From assembly GCF_013410215.1 (NCBI RefSeq), contig NZ_JACCFQ010000001.1, positions 2,666,001 to 2,730,000 of the forward strand: a stretch of DNA of 64,000 nucleotides, read 5' to 3'. How positions within the stretch are numbered: the first letter of the stretch is position 1; every line of letters begins with the position of its first letter. The translations under genes were made by a program, and so were the position numbers. Shown here one piece after another: positions 9,349-19,603 of this stretch. Below the pieces are notes generated by a model. It searched no databases and was not told the origin of the DNA. It saw only the letters and a program-made list of their open reading frames with translations. This DNA is from Nesterenkonia sandarakina. GTDB lineage: Bacteria > Actinomycetota > Actinomycetes > Actinomycetales > Micrococcaceae.

Positions 9349-9443
9349 CGGATTGCTCCTTGAACAAGTTCTAGCAAGAGAGCCTCCGGTCGGCAGGCAT
9401 CGGTTCGGGTCGCTGCGCCAGGTCCAGCCTGGCGTCCATCGGA

Positions 9444-9449
9444 TAGCCT
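9444..9449 (+). promoter_or_regulatory. Candidate -10 element, leaderless start of second acyltransferase
   Basis: TAGCCT ends eight bases before the ATG at 9458, and no Shine-Dalgarno sequence is visible in between (AAAGCACG). This spacing fits transcription starting at or next to the start codon. The -35 region is not recognisable. Confidence 0.4.
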
Positions 9450-9457
9450 AAAGCACG

Positions 9458-11641
9458 ATGTCTCGAACGTTCCCCACCCCGCCTCCGCGCGCCTCCAGAG
9501 CAGGCGGCCCTGTCGTGGGCGCACTCCCCGAGCGTCGCTACCGCCCCGAGCTGCACGGGCTGCGCGGACTCGCGATCGCCGGCGTCGTGCTGTTCCACCT
9601 CTTCGGTGCGGGCCGGGTCTCCGGGGGGATCGACATCTTCCTGGCGGTCTCGGGCTTCCTGTTCACCGCCATGCTGCTGCGCGAGGCCGGCACCACGGGC
9701 ACGATCGATTTCCTGCGCTACTTCTCACGCCTTGTCAGGCGGATCCTGGCGCCTGCGGCCCTGGTCATCGCGGTCACCACGCTCGTGGGCCTGATGGTGC
9801 TGCCGCTGACCCGGCACGCCCAGCTCATCACCGAGGCGCGAGCCTCGCTGCTGTACTTCGAGAACTTCGAGCTGGTCCGCTCCCAGCTCTCCTACGAGGC
9901 GGCCGGGGCGGAGACGAGTCCCTTTCAGCATTTCTGGTCCCTCTCCGTCCAGGGGCAGTTCTACCTGATCTGGCCGGCGGTGGCGCTGCTCGCCGTCGGC
10001 CTGGCCCGACGATCCCGGCTCTCTCCCACCGCCGCCATGGCGGCCCTGATCGGGCTGCTGATGCTGGCGTCCTTCGTGACGGCCGTGCTGCTGCAGCAGC
10101 ACAACCAGGCCGAGGCGTACCTGCTCACCCAGACCCGGATCTGGGAGCTCGGTTTCGGCGGCCTGCTCGCCCTGCTGGGAGCAAGGCTCACGCTCCCGCG
10201 CCGGCTGCGCACTACTGCTGGCTGGCTGGGCCTCGGGCTGATCATCAGCTGCGGCTTCGCACTGGACGGCGCGGCGCTCTTCCCGGGCCCCTGGGCGCTC
10301 TGGCCGCTGGCCGGCATGGCACTGGTCCTCGCCTCGGCCACACCCCAGGAAGCAGGCCAGAGACCAACCCGCCCGGATCCATCTGGGGCGGGTTCAGCAC
10401 ACCACCCTCCTCGGCGCCAGAGTCCAGAAGGTCCCGGCTCTGCGGCCGGTCTGCTGGCCACGGCGCCGTTCACCAGACTCGGTGACATCGCCTACGGCCT
10501 CTTCCTCTGGCACTGGCCGCTGCTGATCTTCACACTTGAACTCCGAGGCACCACCGACCTGACCCTGCCCGATGCCGTCCTGGTGCTCGCCTCCTCGCTG
10601 CTGCTGGGGTGGCTGACCTTCCGCTTCCTGGAACGTCCCCTGGCCCGCGTGCCGACCACTGCCGCCCGTCCCCAGCCGGGCCGCGCCGGACGCATGACGC
10701 TGCGCCTGGCCGCCGGGACACTGGTCATCGGCGGCGTCGGCTCCACGGTCTATGTGCAGATGACCACCGCCCCCCAGCAGGACGGCTTGGCGATGGCGGG
10801 GGTGGACCGCGCGCTCTACCCCGGCGCGGACATCATCCGGGCTGAAAGCTCGACCCGCGAGGTCGAGTTCTATCCCGAGCTCAGCGGAATATCGCACCGC
10901 GTTCCGGCATACGCCCGGACCGACTGTCATCAGCCCACCGGGGATCAGCCGGGCTCCGGCGAGGTGCTGGTCTGCGAGGATGCCGCCTCCCCCAGCGACC
11001 CTGAGGAGACCATCATGCTCGCCGGCGGCTCCCATGCCGGGCACTGGCACAACGCGTGGATCATCCTGGCCGAGAGGCACAACTGGGAAGTCCTCGTGTC
11101 CACCAAGGGGGGCTGCGTCTTCCGAGCCAACGACCCGGATAAGCCCTCGACCTGCGACGAATGGAACGACGCGTTCCCCGAGATGCTTCAGGCGCGCGGA
11201 CCTGACCTGGTGGTCACCCCTGGCACGGCGATCCCCCGGGAGGATGGAGAAGAAGAAGTCCACGACGGCGCGCCGAAGCGTTGGGAGGAGATCACCCGGA
11301 CCGGGACTGATCTGCTTCTGCTGCGCGGGACCCCGCGAACAGAGTCCAACATCCCGGACTGCCTGGCAGAGGGCGGAGACGAGCTCTCATGCGCCCCGGA
11401 CGTCGGAAAATACGCAGAGCGTGACCCGTTGAGCCAGCTGGACCTCCCGGAGAACACCTACAGCATGGACCTCACGGAGCACTTCTGCCCCCAGCAGCAA
11501 TGCTCGGCGATCATCGGCAACGTGCTGGTCTACCGGGACAGTCATCATCTGACCAACGAATACGTCGAGACCATGGTCCCGCATCTGGAGCAGGCGCTGC
11601 AGGAATCGCTCCCACACCTCTTCACACCCCAGCCCAGCTAG
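9458..11641 (+). CDS. Second membrane acyltransferase 3-SGNH protein, variant block I
   Basis: This 727-residue protein has the same layout as its divergent neighbour. Residues 28-410 are the acyltransferase-3 membrane domain, with R36 and H47 in GLRGLAIAGVVLFH and GIDIFLAVSGFLFTAMLL. A low-complexity Gln/Pro/Arg-rich loop lies near residues 290-330. An extracellular SGNH domain follows. Its block I reads LAGGSHAGHW near residue 522, so the usual Asp before the nucleophile Ser is Gly; DSHHLT near 694 keeps the catalytic Asp and His. The predicted role is O-acylation of a surface glycan. The two proteins may modify different positions or polymers. The start codon has no ribosome site, and a leaderless transcript is likely. 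Confidence 0.9.
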   Translation: MSRTFPTPPPRASRAGGPVVGALPERRYRPELHGLRGLAIAGVVLFHLFGAGRVSGGIDIFLAVSGFLFTAMLLREAGTTGTIDFLRYFSRLVRRILAPAALVIAVTTLVGLMVLPLTRHAQLITEARASLLYFENFELVRSQLSYEAAGAETSPFQHFWSLSVQGQFYLIWPAVALLAVGLARRSRLSPTAAMAALIGLLMLASFVTAVLLQQHNQAEAYLLTQTRIWELGFGGLLALLGARLTLPRRLRTTAGWLGLGLIISCGFALDGAALFPGPWALWPLAGMALVLASATPQEAGQRPTRPDPSGAGSAHHPPRRQSPEGPGSAAGLLATAPFTRLGDIAYGLFLWHWPLLIFTLELRGTTDLTLPDAVLVLASSLLLGWLTFRFLERPLARVPTTAARPQPGRAGRMTLRLAAGTLVIGGVGSTVYVQMTTAPQQDGLAMAGVDRALYPGADIIRAESSTREVEFYPELSGISHRVPAYARTDCHQPTGDQPGSGEVLVCEDAASPSDPEETIMLAGGSHAGHWHNAWIILAERHNWEVLVSTKGGCVFRANDPDKPSTCDEWNDAFPEMLQARGPDLVVTPGTAIPREDGEEEVHDGAPKRWEEITRTGTDLLLLRGTPRTESNIPDCLAEGGDELSCAPDVGKYAERDPLSQLDLPENTYSMDLTEHFCPQQQCSAIIGNVLVYRDSHHLTNEYVETMVPHLEQALQESLPHLFTPQPS

Positions 11642-11780
11642 CCGAACGACACCCGGTGGCACCCATGGACGCTGATAGACTCGCAGGCGCTCAGCCGGTA
11701 TTCATCCTCCTGCGGATCGAGGGAGGACCGGCAGCGCAAGCGAGACGGCATTCCCGCCGGATCGATGCACCAGGAAGGAA

Positions 11781-12725
11781 ATGACCATGGCCGCACCTGC
11801 TCTAGAGCGCGCCGATGAGTCCCCCGAGTCCGGTGAGGCCCGACGGGTTGCCCAGCTTGATGGCAGCAACCTGATCCGGGTCGGCGCGCGTCCCGGCCTC
11901 TTCCGCTACATCCGCGAAATCTGGGACTTCCGGCATTTCCTGTACTACGACTCCCACTCGCGGGTCTCCTCCGCCAACAGCTACGACTCGCTGGGCCGAG
12001 TGTGGATGATCCTGAACCCGGTCCTCTTCGGGACCGCGTACTTCTTCGTCTTCGGATTGATCCTGCAGACCGGTCGCGGGATCGACAACTTCATCGGCTA
12101 CCTGATCATCGGCGTGTTCACCTTCCGCTTCTTCACCGCCGCCGTCACCGGCGGCGCGAACGCCATCGCCGGCAACCAGAAGGTCGTCCAGGCGTTCAAC
12201 TTCCCCCGGGCATGTCTGGTGATCTCCACCACGGTCCGGGAACTCTTCTCCAGCATCCCGATGTTCTTCGTGATGGCCCTTCTGGTCCTGACCATCGGTG
12301 ACATGCAGCTCGGCGACGCTGAAGAGGTGCCGATCAACCTGACCTGGCACTGGCTGCTCTTCTTCCCCTGCATCCTGCTCGCCCTGATGGTGATGCTGGG
12401 GTGGTCCCTGGCCCTGGCGCGCGCGGTCAACGCGCATAACGACATCAAGCATCTGATCAGCTTCAGCACCCGGATCCTGTTCTACACCTCCGCCGTCTTC
12501 TTCTCCGCAGATCGCTACTCCGACCTCGGGGTGAACTGGCTGGACACCGTGATGAGCCTGAACCCGCTGTTCTGCGTCCTCGACATCCTGCGCCATGCCT
12601 GGCTCTACGACGCCGCCGCCGATCCCTCCCGGTGGATCGTGCTGGGCTCCTGGGCGGCGGGTTCCATGCTCATCGGGTTCCTGATCTTCTGGCACGGTGA
12701 AGAGAGCTACGGGAAGGAACGATGA
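11781..12725 (+). CDS. Polysaccharide/teichoic acid ABC exporter permease (Wzm/TagG type)
   Basis: This 314-residue ABC-2 type permease has a cytoplasmic N-terminus of about 65 residues and six predicted membrane segments between about residues 70 and 305. FLYYDSHSRVSSANSYDSLGRVWMILNP is the typical entry region (only the core RVWMILNP is diagnostic) of permeases that export undecaprenyl-linked polysaccharide or teichoic acid. Its stop overlaps the start of the ATPase gene by ATGA, so the two are translationally coupled. AGGAAGG lies just upstream; an ATG six bases later at 11787 has equally good spacing. Its position next to the polymer genes suggests it exports that polymer. Confidence 0.9.
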   Translation: MTMAAPALERADESPESGEARRVAQLDGSNLIRVGARPGLFRYIREIWDFRHFLYYDSHSRVSSANSYDSLGRVWMILNPVLFGTAYFFVFGLILQTGRGIDNFIGYLIIGVFTFRFFTAAVTGGANAIAGNQKVVQAFNFPRACLVISTTVRELFSSIPMFFVMALLVLTIGDMQLGDAEEVPINLTWHWLLFFPCILLALMVMLGWSLALARAVNAHNDIKHLISFSTRILFYTSAVFFSADRYSDLGVNWLDTVMSLNPLFCVLDILRHAWLYDAAADPSRWIVLGSWAAGSMLIGFLIFWHGEESYGKER

Positions 12726-13741
12726 GCACCTCGACGTCCCGCGTCTCGCCCCGGCAATCCGCCTCGGAGTCTGACCTGATCGCAGAAGACCTCGCCATCG
12801 CGTTCGACGACGCCGAGCAAGCTCCTCACGACGACGACGGCGACGACCGCTCCTTCACTCAGCCGGCCCCCGTGGTGCACAGGATCGACCCCGAGAACGT
12901 GTGCATGGTGGTCGACGATGCCTCGATGACCTACCGAGTGCGCTCCTCCTCGGGGAATCGGGACTCCGGGGGTCGCATCGCGCGCGGCCTCAAGCGGATC
13001 ACCGGGTCCGGGTGGGCTGAGGTCCATGCCCTCTCCAACCTGAGCTTCATCGTCAATCGGGGTGAATCGGTCGGCGTGATCGGCACCAACGGGTCCGGCA
13101 AGTCCACCTTGATGAAGCTGCTCACCGGGAAGGTCCGCCCCACCAGCGGCGAGGTCTACGCGACCTCAACCCCGGTCATGCTCGGGGTCAACGCGGCCCT
13201 GGTCAAGGAGATCTCCGGGCGGGAGAACATCCGCCTGGGCTGCCTGGCCATGGGGCTCTCCCCCGAGCAGACCGCGGCGAAGTACGATCAGATCGTCGAG
13301 ATCTCCGGGCTCTCCGATGCCCTGGAGATGCCGCTGAAGACCTACTCCTCAGGCATGTCCTCACGCCTGCAGTTCGCCATCGCGACGTCCGTGGACCCAG
13401 ACATCCTGCTGATCGACGAGGCGCTGAACACCGGTGACGCGCAGTTCCGGGCGCGCACCAAGCAGCGCCTGGATGAGGTGCGCGCCAATGCGGGCGCAGT
13501 CTTCTTAGTCTCACACTCCCTGGGCACCATCAAGCAGATGTGCACCCGAGTGATCTGGATCGAGCAGGGCGAGATGCTTGCCGACGGGGACCCGCAATGG
13601 GTCTGCGAGCAGTACGAGGAGTACACTTCGCACAAGTCCAACGGGCGGATGCGCGCGGCCAAGGTGGTCTACGAGCGCACCCGACTGCAGCTGGATCCGG
13701 TGACCATCGATTTCACCGGAGGATCCCGGCCCAAGAAGTAG
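12722..13741 (+). CDS. Polysaccharide/teichoic acid ABC exporter ATPase (Wzt/TagH type)
   Basis: This 339-residue protein is the ATPase of the exporter. Walker A is GTNGSGKST near residue 120, the ABC signature is YSSGMSSRLQFA near 210, Walker B is ILLIDEAL near 228, and the H-loop lies in FLVSHSLG. YSSGMSSRL is characteristic of the Wzt/TagH subfamily. It has an acidic, disordered N-terminal extension of about 60 residues. It ends soon after the nucleotide-binding domain, without the C-terminal carbohydrate-binding domain found in Wzt proteins that recognise a capped glycan. It starts inside the permease stop codon and is followed by a hairpin shared with convergent ndk. Confidence 0.92.
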   Translation: MSTSTSRVSPRQSASESDLIAEDLAIAFDDAEQAPHDDDGDDRSFTQPAPVVHRIDPENVCMVVDDASMTYRVRSSSGNRDSGGRIARGLKRITGSGWAEVHALSNLSFIVNRGESVGVIGTNGSGKSTLMKLLTGKVRPTSGEVYATSTPVMLGVNAALVKEISGRENIRLGCLAMGLSPEQTAAKYDQIVEISGLSDALEMPLKTYSSGMSSRLQFAIATSVDPDILLIDEALNTGDAQFRARTKQRLDEVRANAGAVFLVSHSLGTIKQMCTRVIWIEQGEMLADGDPQWVCEQYEEYTSHKSNGRMRAAKVVYERTRLQLDPVTIDFTGGSRPKK

Positions 13742-13788
13742 CGGGTAGGCAGTCATCGCCGCGCCCAGTACAACGGCGGCCCCAGCAC

Positions 13789-13826
13789 AACGGCGGCCCC
13801 GGGATCATCATCCCGGGACCGCCGTT
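13789..13826. terminator. Hairpin between convergent exporter ATPase and ndk
   Basis: AACGGCGG and CCGCCGTT form the outer stem, and CCCGGGA with TCCCGGG the inner stem, around a six-base loop at 13805-13810, with one mismatch. It lies between two convergent genes and probably terminates both. No strong T-tract follows. The left arm ACAACGGCGGCCCC also occurs once more just upstream, from about 13770. Confidence 0.6.
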
Positions 13827-13880
13827 GCTGTCTCAGCTCACCTGCTGGGCTGATCAGCCCTGATGAGCCACTGATGTGGT

Positions 13881-14294
13881 TCAGCCGAACCAGATGCCGA
13901 TCTCGCGCTCGGCGGACTCCACCGAGTCCGAGCCGTGGACCAGGTTCTTCTGCACCTTCTCGCCCCAGTCCCGGCCGAGGTCTCCGCGGATTGTGCCTGG
14001 CGCCGCCGTCGTCGGCTCGGTAGTGCCGGCCAGGGAGCGGAAGCCTTCGATGACCCGCTCGCCCTCCAGGACCGCCGCGACCACCGGGCCGGAGAGCATG
14101 AAGTCCACCAGCGGCTGGTAGAACGGCTTGCCCTCATGCTCGGCGTAGTGCTGCGCCAGCTGCTCGGTGCTCGCGCTGAGCTGCTGCAGCGCGGTGACCC
14201 GGTAGCCCTTGGCCTCGACGCGCCGCAGGATCTCACCGGTCAGTCCTCGTGCAACACCGTCGGGCTTGACCAGGATCAGGGTACGTTCAGTCAT
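13881..14294 (-). CDS. ndk: Nucleoside diphosphate kinase
   Basis: This 137-residue protein transfers the terminal phosphate from ATP to nucleoside diphosphates. It opens with [16 protein letters not shown] and carries the phosphorylated histidine near residue 120 in KNLVHGSDS, with the GTIRGD substrate loop before it. Length matches the family. The ATG at 14294 has GAGGAG upstream and overlaps the end of the DUF4233 gene by eight bases, so it is the last gene of the ileS-folC-DUF4233-ndk unit, an order conserved in actinobacteria (with valS in front in mycobacteria). Confidence 0.97.
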   Translation of the reverse strand: MTERTLILVKPDGVARGLTGEILRRVEAKGYRVTALQQLSASTEQLAQHYAEHEGKPFYQPLVDFMLSGPVVAAVLEGERVIEGFRSLAGTTEPTTAAPGTIRGDLGRDWGEKVQKNLVHGSDSVESAEREIGIWFG

Positions 14295-14766
14295 TCTTGT
14301 TCTCCTCACTTGTGGGGTTCTCTGCCAGGGCCTCCTCGGCCCGGAATCTGTCGAGCTTCTCATCATCGAGCTGGGCGCCCTTGTTCAACGCGTACCACCA
14401 GCAGGCCATGAAGGCCACGCCGGGGATCGCCGCCAGCGGCACGATCAGACCTTCAGCAGTCACCAGCGCCACCGCGATGAAGCCGAAGAGCATCAGGAAC
14501 TGCAGCACCCAGCCGAGGATGTATCCGCCGGGGCGCTGCAGAACGGCGCAGGTGAGGACCAGCACGACGGCCAGGGCCAGCGATCCGCCGAAGAGCCACC
14601 AGGCGTAGGACTCGTTCTGGTTCAGCCCCCAGGCCATCAGGCTGAAGAAGAACATCAGCACCGCCTCCAGGCACAGCACGGTGGAGGCGAAGAGCGTCTT
14701 CACCGACCGGGGTGGCTTGACCTGTCCGGGGCGCCATTCGCGCTGTGCGCGGGTCTGTCTGGGCAT
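14287..14766 (-). CDS. DUF4233 membrane protein
   Basis: This is a 159-residue protein with a basic N-terminal tail of about 22 residues, four predicted transmembrane helices between about residues 24 and 125 ([40 protein letters not shown] and two more), and an acidic C-terminal tail. It belongs to the DUF4233 family found between folC and ndk in many actinobacteria. Its function is not known. GGAGC precedes the ATG, and its stop overlaps ndk. Confidence 0.85.
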   Translation of the reverse strand: MPRQTRAQREWRPGQVKPPRSVKTLFASTVLCLEAVLMFFFSLMAWGLNQNESYAWWLFGGSLALAVVLVLTCAVLQRPGGYILGWVLQFLMLFGFIAVALVTAEGLIVPLAAIPGVAFMACWWYALNKGAQLDDEKLDRFRAEEALAENPTSEENKND

Positions 14767-14848
14767 CCTGTGCTCCTGCCGTGGTTCCGTGCTGGGGGTG
14801 CTGCCGTGTGCTCATCCCTGTGCGGTCGCGCTGCTCAGCGCACCGGGA

Positions 14849-16225
14849 TCAGGTCCTCTCGGGGGCGCCCAGCAGCGTGCGGGCCTCCCCCACCAAGGTG
14901 ATGGATCCGGTGATCAGCACGCCGCCGATCAGCCCCGGATCCGCCTCGTCGGCGCGTCCGACCGCCCAGTCGATCGCGTCGTCGAGGCGTTCGGTGACGT
15001 AGATGTCCTGCTCCGCGTAGCCGACGTCGAGCGCCAGGCTGCCCAGCTCCCCGGCGGGGATCGCCCGCGGCGAGGTGGACTGCGTGAAGCAGATCTCCTC
15101 GACCAGCCCCTCGTACTCCTTGTACAGCGCGGTGAGCATCTCGCGGGCGTCCTTGTCCTGCAGGATCCCGACCACCAGGACCAGCCGGGAGAGCCCGAAG
15201 CTCTCCTTCAGCGCCTGCGCGCTGGCGGTGACCCCGGCGGGATTGTGCGCGGCGTCGACGATGATGCTCGGGCCGGTGCGCAGAGTCTCCAACCGGCCAG
15301 GCGCGCTGATGTTCTCCGCGGCCAGGCGCAGGTTCTCGATGTTGAGCTCCTGGTCTCCCCCTCCGATGAACGCCTCCAGCGCCGCCACCGCCACCGCGAA
15401 GTTCTGCGCCTGGTGGGCCCCGTGCAGCGGCAGCAGGATCTCTGGGTAGCGCCCTGCCAGCCCGGAGACGGTCAGCTGCTGACCGCCCACCCCCGGGACC
15501 CGGGATTCGACGCCGAACTCCACGCCTTCGAAGCGGAAGGGCACCCCTTTGGCGCGCGCCTCGGCGAGCAGCACATCGGCCGCCCCCGGGACCTGCGCGG
15601 CGGAGATCAGGAACCCGTCGGTCTTGATGATCCCGGACTTCTCCAGGGCGATGTCACGCTCGTCGTCGCCGAGCAGATCGGTGTGGTCCAGGCTGATCGG
15701 GGTGATCACGCTGACCGAACCATCGGCCACGTTGGTGGCGTCGGTGATGCCGCCGAGGCCCACCTCGAGCACCATCACATCCACCGGAGCATCGGCGAAG
15801 ACCGCGAAGGCCAGGATGGTGAGGCATTCGAAGTAGGTCAGCGGCACCTCATCGCGCTCGGCGAGCGAGGCGTCGACCATGCTGATGAACGGGCGCACCT
15901 CGTCCCAGATCCGCACGAAGGTGGCGTCGTCCACCGGGCCCCCATCCAGGCAGATGCGTTCGGTCACCGAGGTCAGGTGCGGGGAGGTGTAGCGTCCCAC
16001 GCGCAGATCGTGGGCCAGGAGCCCGGCCTCGATCATCCGCGCCGTGGAGGTCTTGCCGTTGGTGCCGGTGATGTGGATGACCGGGGCGGTCCGGTTCGGC
16101 TCCCCCAGCAGGTCCATGGCCTCGACCATGGGCTGCATCCGAGGTTCCATCTTGTTCTCCGGGGCCCGGGAGAGCAGCTCCGCGTAGACGCTGGCCACTG
16201 AGAACTGATCAAGATCCTCGCTCAT
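14849..16225 (-). CDS. folC: Folylpolyglutamate/dihydrofolate synthase
   Basis: This 458-residue Mur-ligase-type enzyme adds glutamate to folates, and in bacteria often also makes dihydrofolate from dihydropteroate. The P-loop is [17 protein letters not shown] near residues 51-67, followed by GRYTSPHL, and [11 protein letters not shown] carries the conserved metal-binding Glu. VDAAHNPAG marks the C-terminal ligase domain. Its start overlaps the ileS stop by four bases (ATGA type), giving translational coupling. Confidence 0.96.
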   Translation of the reverse strand: MSEDLDQFSVASVYAELLSRAPENKMEPRMQPMVEAMDLLGEPNRTAPVIHITGTNGKTSTARMIEAGLLAHDLRVGRYTSPHLTSVTERICLDGGPVDDATFVRIWDEVRPFISMVDASLAERDEVPLTYFECLTILAFAVFADAPVDVMVLEVGLGGITDATNVADGSVSVITPISLDHTDLLGDDERDIALEKSGIIKTDGFLISAAQVPGAADVLLAEARAKGVPFRFEGVEFGVESRVPGVGGQQLTVSGLAGRYPEILLPLHGAHQAQNFAVAVAALEAFIGGGDQELNIENLRLAAENISAPGRLETLRTGPSIIVDAAHNPAGVTASAQALKESFGLSRLVLVVGILQDKDAREMLTALYKEYEGLVEEICFTQSTSPRAIPAGELGSLALDVGYAEQDIYVTERLDDAIDWAVGRADEADPGLIGGVLITGSITLVGEARTLLGAPERT

Positions 16226-19200
16226 GCTCGAGCTCCTTCGACGACTGAGACATGGATGCTCGGTTCGGTGGCAGTCTCGCAGGCCACCGGGTGCAGATCC
16301 ACTGTGAGGGTCTCCTCGCAGACCAGATCCCGGTGGGCCTCCAGCGCCGCCACCACCTCGGGGGACGCGGTGACCGTGGTCTCGATCCGGTCCGAGACCT
16401 GGAGGTCGGCGTCCTTGCGGGCCTGCTGGATGCTGCGGATCAGGTCCCGGGCGGTGCCTTCAGCGATGAGCTCTTCACTGAGCGCAGTGTCCAGCACCAG
16501 GAATCCACCCGTGGTGTCCAAGACCGTGACGGCCTTCTCCCCGTGCTGCTCCGAGACCGTGGTGCTCAGCGTGTATTCGCCCTCGAAGAGTTCCAGCCCG
16601 CCGGCGGTGACCACGCCCTCGACCACCGACCAGTCACCGGACTTCGCACCCTTGATGGCCTGCTGGACCTGCTTGCCCAGGCGGGGCCCGACGGCGCGGG
16701 CGTTGACCACCAGCTGCTGGCCGATGCCGAAGTCGGCGGCCTCGGTCTGCTCCGCGTCGAGCAGCTGGACCTCCTTGAGGTTCAGCTCATCGGCGATGAT
16801 CTGCTGGTAGGTGCCTTCAAGCGCGAGCGCCTGAGGCACGACCACGCTGAGCTTGGCCAGCGGCTGACGCACCCGCAGGTTCGCCTGCTTGCGCAGCGAG
16901 GACCCGGCGGAGCTGACCACCCGGGTGAGCTCCATCAGCTCCACGGCGCGCTCATCGCGCAGGTAGTCCTCCGGGTTCGGCCAGTCGGCCAGGTGCACCG
17001 AACGGCCCCCGGTCAGACCGCGCCAGATCTCCTCGCTGATCAGCGGCAGCAGCGGGGCCGCGACTCGGGCGAAGGTCTCCAGCACGGTGTAGAGCACGTC
17101 GTAGGCGGCGAAGTCCTCGGCGTAGAACCGCGTCCGGGAGCGCCGAATGTACCAGTTGGTCAGCGTGTCGGAGAACCGACGCAGCGACTCGCAGGCGGCG
17201 GAGACGTCATAGGCGTCCAGCGAGGCGGTGACCTCGCGGACCAGGTCACCCGTGGCGGCCAGGATGTAGCGGTCCAGCGGGCTGGCGACGTCGTCGGCGC
17301 CCACGGACTTCGCCTGGTAGCCGGCGCCGTCGTTCGCGGTGTTGGCGTAGAGGCCGAAGAAGTGCCAGGCGTTCCACATCGGCAGCAGCACCTGGCGCAC
17401 GCTCTCCCGGATGCCCTCCTCGGTGACCACCAGGTTCCCGCCGCGCAGGATCGGAGAAGACATCAGGAACCAGCGCATCGCGTCGGAGCCGTCGCGGTCC
17501 AGCACCTCGGAGACATCCGGGTAGTTCTGCAGCGACTTGGACATCTTCGCCCCGTCCGAGCCCAGCACGATTCCATGGCTGATCACGTTGGTGAAGGCCG
17601 GACGGTCGAAGAGCGCGGTGGCCAGCACGTGCATGGTGTAGAACCAGCCGCGGGTCTGCCCGATGTACTCCACGATGAAGTCCGCCGGATGATGATCGGC
17701 GAACCACTCCGCGTTCTCAAACGGGTAGTGGACCTGGGCAAACTGCATCGACCCGGAGTCGAACCAGACATCCAGGACGTCCTCCACCCGGCGCATGGTG
17801 GACTTCCCCGTGGGGTCATCCGGGTTCGGCCGGGTCAGCTCATCGATCCAGGGACGGTGCAGGTCCGGCTCGCCTGCCGCGTTGCGCGGGTAGTCCCCGA
17901 AGGCCTGCTTGAGCTCCTCCAGTGAGCCGTAGACCTCGGTGCGCGGGTGTTCCGGGTCATCGGAGACCCAGACCGGAAGCGGGCTGCCCCAGTAGCGGTT
18001 GCGCGAGATCGACCAGTCCCGGGCGTTCTCCAGCCACTTGCCGAACTGGCCGTGCTTGACGTTGCCCGGGATCCAGTTGATCTGCTCGTTGAGCTGCAGC
18101 ATCCGCTCCTTGACCTGGGTGACCGCCACGTACCAGGAGGTCACCGCCTTGTAGATCAGCGGGGTGCGGCAGCGCCAGCAGTGCGGGTAGGAGTGCACAT
18201 AGGAGGCCTCGCGGACCAGCCGGCCGGAGGACTTGAGCTCGTTGATGATGGTGCGGTTGGCCTCGAAGACCTGTACACCGGCGATCGCGGCCAGCGGGCT
18301 CGCACCGCTCGGGGTGGGCTGGGCGAACATCGGCAGGAACCGGGCCCCCTCGTCCACGGAGAGGATCACCGGGATCCCGGCCTCCTCGGAGGAGCGCTGA
18401 TCCTCTTCACCATAGGCCGAGGCCTGGTGGACCAGACCGGTGCCGTCGGTGGTGGTCACGTAGTCCTCCACCAGCACCTGGAACGCATGCTCGGTGCCCC
18501 AGGTCTCAGCATCGGTGTAGTAGTCCCACAGCGGTGCGTATTCGATGCCGGCCAGCTCGGTGCCCTGATAGCGGGCGACGACGGCGGCGGCTGCGGCCTC
18601 GGCGGCGGTGGTCGGGGCGGCGTCGTCGCCCTTGCTGTTGGCTTCGGTGGCGCTGTCGGTGTCGCTGTCGCTGAAGCCCAGATCCTTCGCGTAGGCGCCG
18701 AGCAGCTCGGCGGCGATCAGATGCCGGCCGGGAAGCTCGGACTCGGCCGGCGCCTGGACGACCACGTATTCCACCTCAGGCCCGACAGCCACGGAGAAGT
18801 TGGTCGGCAGCGTCCAGGGCGTGGTGGTCCAGGCCAGCAGGTTGACCCCGGCGAGCGCCTCACCGTGGGCGCCACCGCCGGTGATCGGGAAGGCCACCGT
18901 GACCGACGGGTCCTGGCGGTCCTTATAGACCTCGTCGTCCATGCGCAGCTCATGGTTGGACAGCGGGGTCTCGTCCTTCCAGCAATAGGGCAGCACCCGG
19001 AAGCCCTGGTAGGTCAGGCCCTTCTCGTGCAGCTGCTTGAAGGCCCAGATGACCGATTCCATATAGTCGACGTTGAGCGTCTTATAGTCGTTCTCGAAGT
19101 CCACCCAGCGGGCCTGACGGTGCACATAGGACTCCCACTCGCCGGTGTACTTCAGCACCGAGGCCCGGCAGGCGTCGTTGAACTTGTCCACGCCGAAGGC

Positions 19201-19596
19201 CTCGATCTCGGCCTTGTCCGTCATGCCGAGCTCCTTCATGGCGGTCAGCTCGGCGGGCAGCCCGTGGGTGTCCCAGCCGAAGCGGCGCTCCACCCGGGAG
19301 CCGCGCTGGGTCTGGTAGCGGGCCACCAGGTCCTTGACGTAGCCGGTGAGCAGGTGCCCGTAGTGCGGCAGACCGTTGGCGAAAGGAGGCCCGTCGTAGA
19401 AGACGAACTCGTTGGCCTCACCGGAGGAGTCTTCGGTGGGGCGGTTCTCGATGGAGGCCTGGAACGTGCCGTCCTGCTCCCACTGCGCCAGCACCCGCTC
19501 TTCGATCTTCGGGAAGCGCGGTGAGGCGGGGATCCGGCGCGCGCCGGATTCGGCGGCTGATGCGCGGGGATACACGGGAGAGCTGTTCTCGGTCAT
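16222..19596 (-). CDS. ileS: Isoleucyl-tRNA synthetase
   Basis: This 1124-residue class I synthetase charges tRNA-Ile. The HIGH motif is PHYGH near residue 78, and KMSKS is in [13 protein letters not shown] near 683. The editing domain lies between, with [15 protein letters not shown]. It is the long, eukaryote-like form (ileS type 2) that tends to be mupirocin-resistant; this is known of the class, not tested here. Within the editing region, about residues 305-340 form an acidic then alanine-rich insert ([20 protein letters not shown], then [12 protein letters not shown]). I chose the ATG at 19596; its AGGACG ribosome site is the one masked by the upstream T-box. Confidence 0.97.
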   Translation of the reverse strand: MTENSSPVYPRASAAESGARRIPASPRFPKIEERVLAQWEQDGTFQASIENRPTEDSSGEANEFVFYDGPPFANGLPHYGHLLTGYVKDLVARYQTQRGSRVERRFGWDTHGLPAELTAMKELGMTDKAEIEAFGVDKFNDACRASVLKYTGEWESYVHRQARWVDFENDYKTLNVDYMESVIWAFKQLHEKGLTYQGFRVLPYCWKDETPLSNHELRMDDEVYKDRQDPSVTVAFPITGGGAHGEALAGVNLLAWTTTPWTLPTNFSVAVGPEVEYVVVQAPAESELPGRHLIAAELLGAYAKDLGFSDSDTDSATEANSKGDDAAPTTAAEAAAAAVVARYQGTELAGIEYAPLWDYYTDAETWGTEHAFQVLVEDYVTTTDGTGLVHQASAYGEEDQRSSEEAGIPVILSVDEGARFLPMFAQPTPSGASPLAAIAGVQVFEANRTIINELKSSGRLVREASYVHSYPHCWRCRTPLIYKAVTSWYVAVTQVKERMLQLNEQINWIPGNVKHGQFGKWLENARDWSISRNRYWGSPLPVWVSDDPEHPRTEVYGSLEELKQAFGDYPRNAAGEPDLHRPWIDELTRPNPDDPTGKSTMRRVEDVLDVWFDSGSMQFAQVHYPFENAEWFADHHPADFIVEYIGQTRGWFYTMHVLATALFDRPAFTNVISHGIVLGSDGAKMSKSLQNYPDVSEVLDRDGSDAMRWFLMSSPILRGGNLVVTEEGIRESVRQVLLPMWNAWHFFGLYANTANDGAGYQAKSVGADDVASPLDRYILAATGDLVREVTASLDAYDVSAACESLRRFSDTLTNWYIRRSRTRFYAEDFAAYDVLYTVLETFARVAAPLLPLISEEIWRGLTGGRSVHLADWPNPEDYLRDERAVELMELTRVVSSAGSSLRKQANLRVRQPLAKLSVVVPQALALEGTYQQIIADELNLKEVQLLDAEQTEAADFGIGQQLVVNARAVGPRLGKQVQQAIKGAKSGDWSVVEGVVTAGGLELFEGEYTLSTTVSEQHGEKAVTVLDTTGGFLVLDTALSEELIAEGTARDLIRSIQQARKDADLQVSDRIETTVTASPEVVAALEAHRDLVCEETLTVDLHPVACETATEPSIHVSVVEGARA

Positions 19597-19603
19597 GGAG
19601 ATC

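Noticed and set aside
13770-13826. Mobile-element end formed by repeated ACAACGGCGGCCCC
   Set aside because: Only two short copies occur, one of them forming the arm of a terminator hairpin; no transposase or target duplication is seen.
14681-17925. Long plus-strand frames opposite folC and ileS
   Set aside because: They are low-complexity shadows of the real genes on the other strand.
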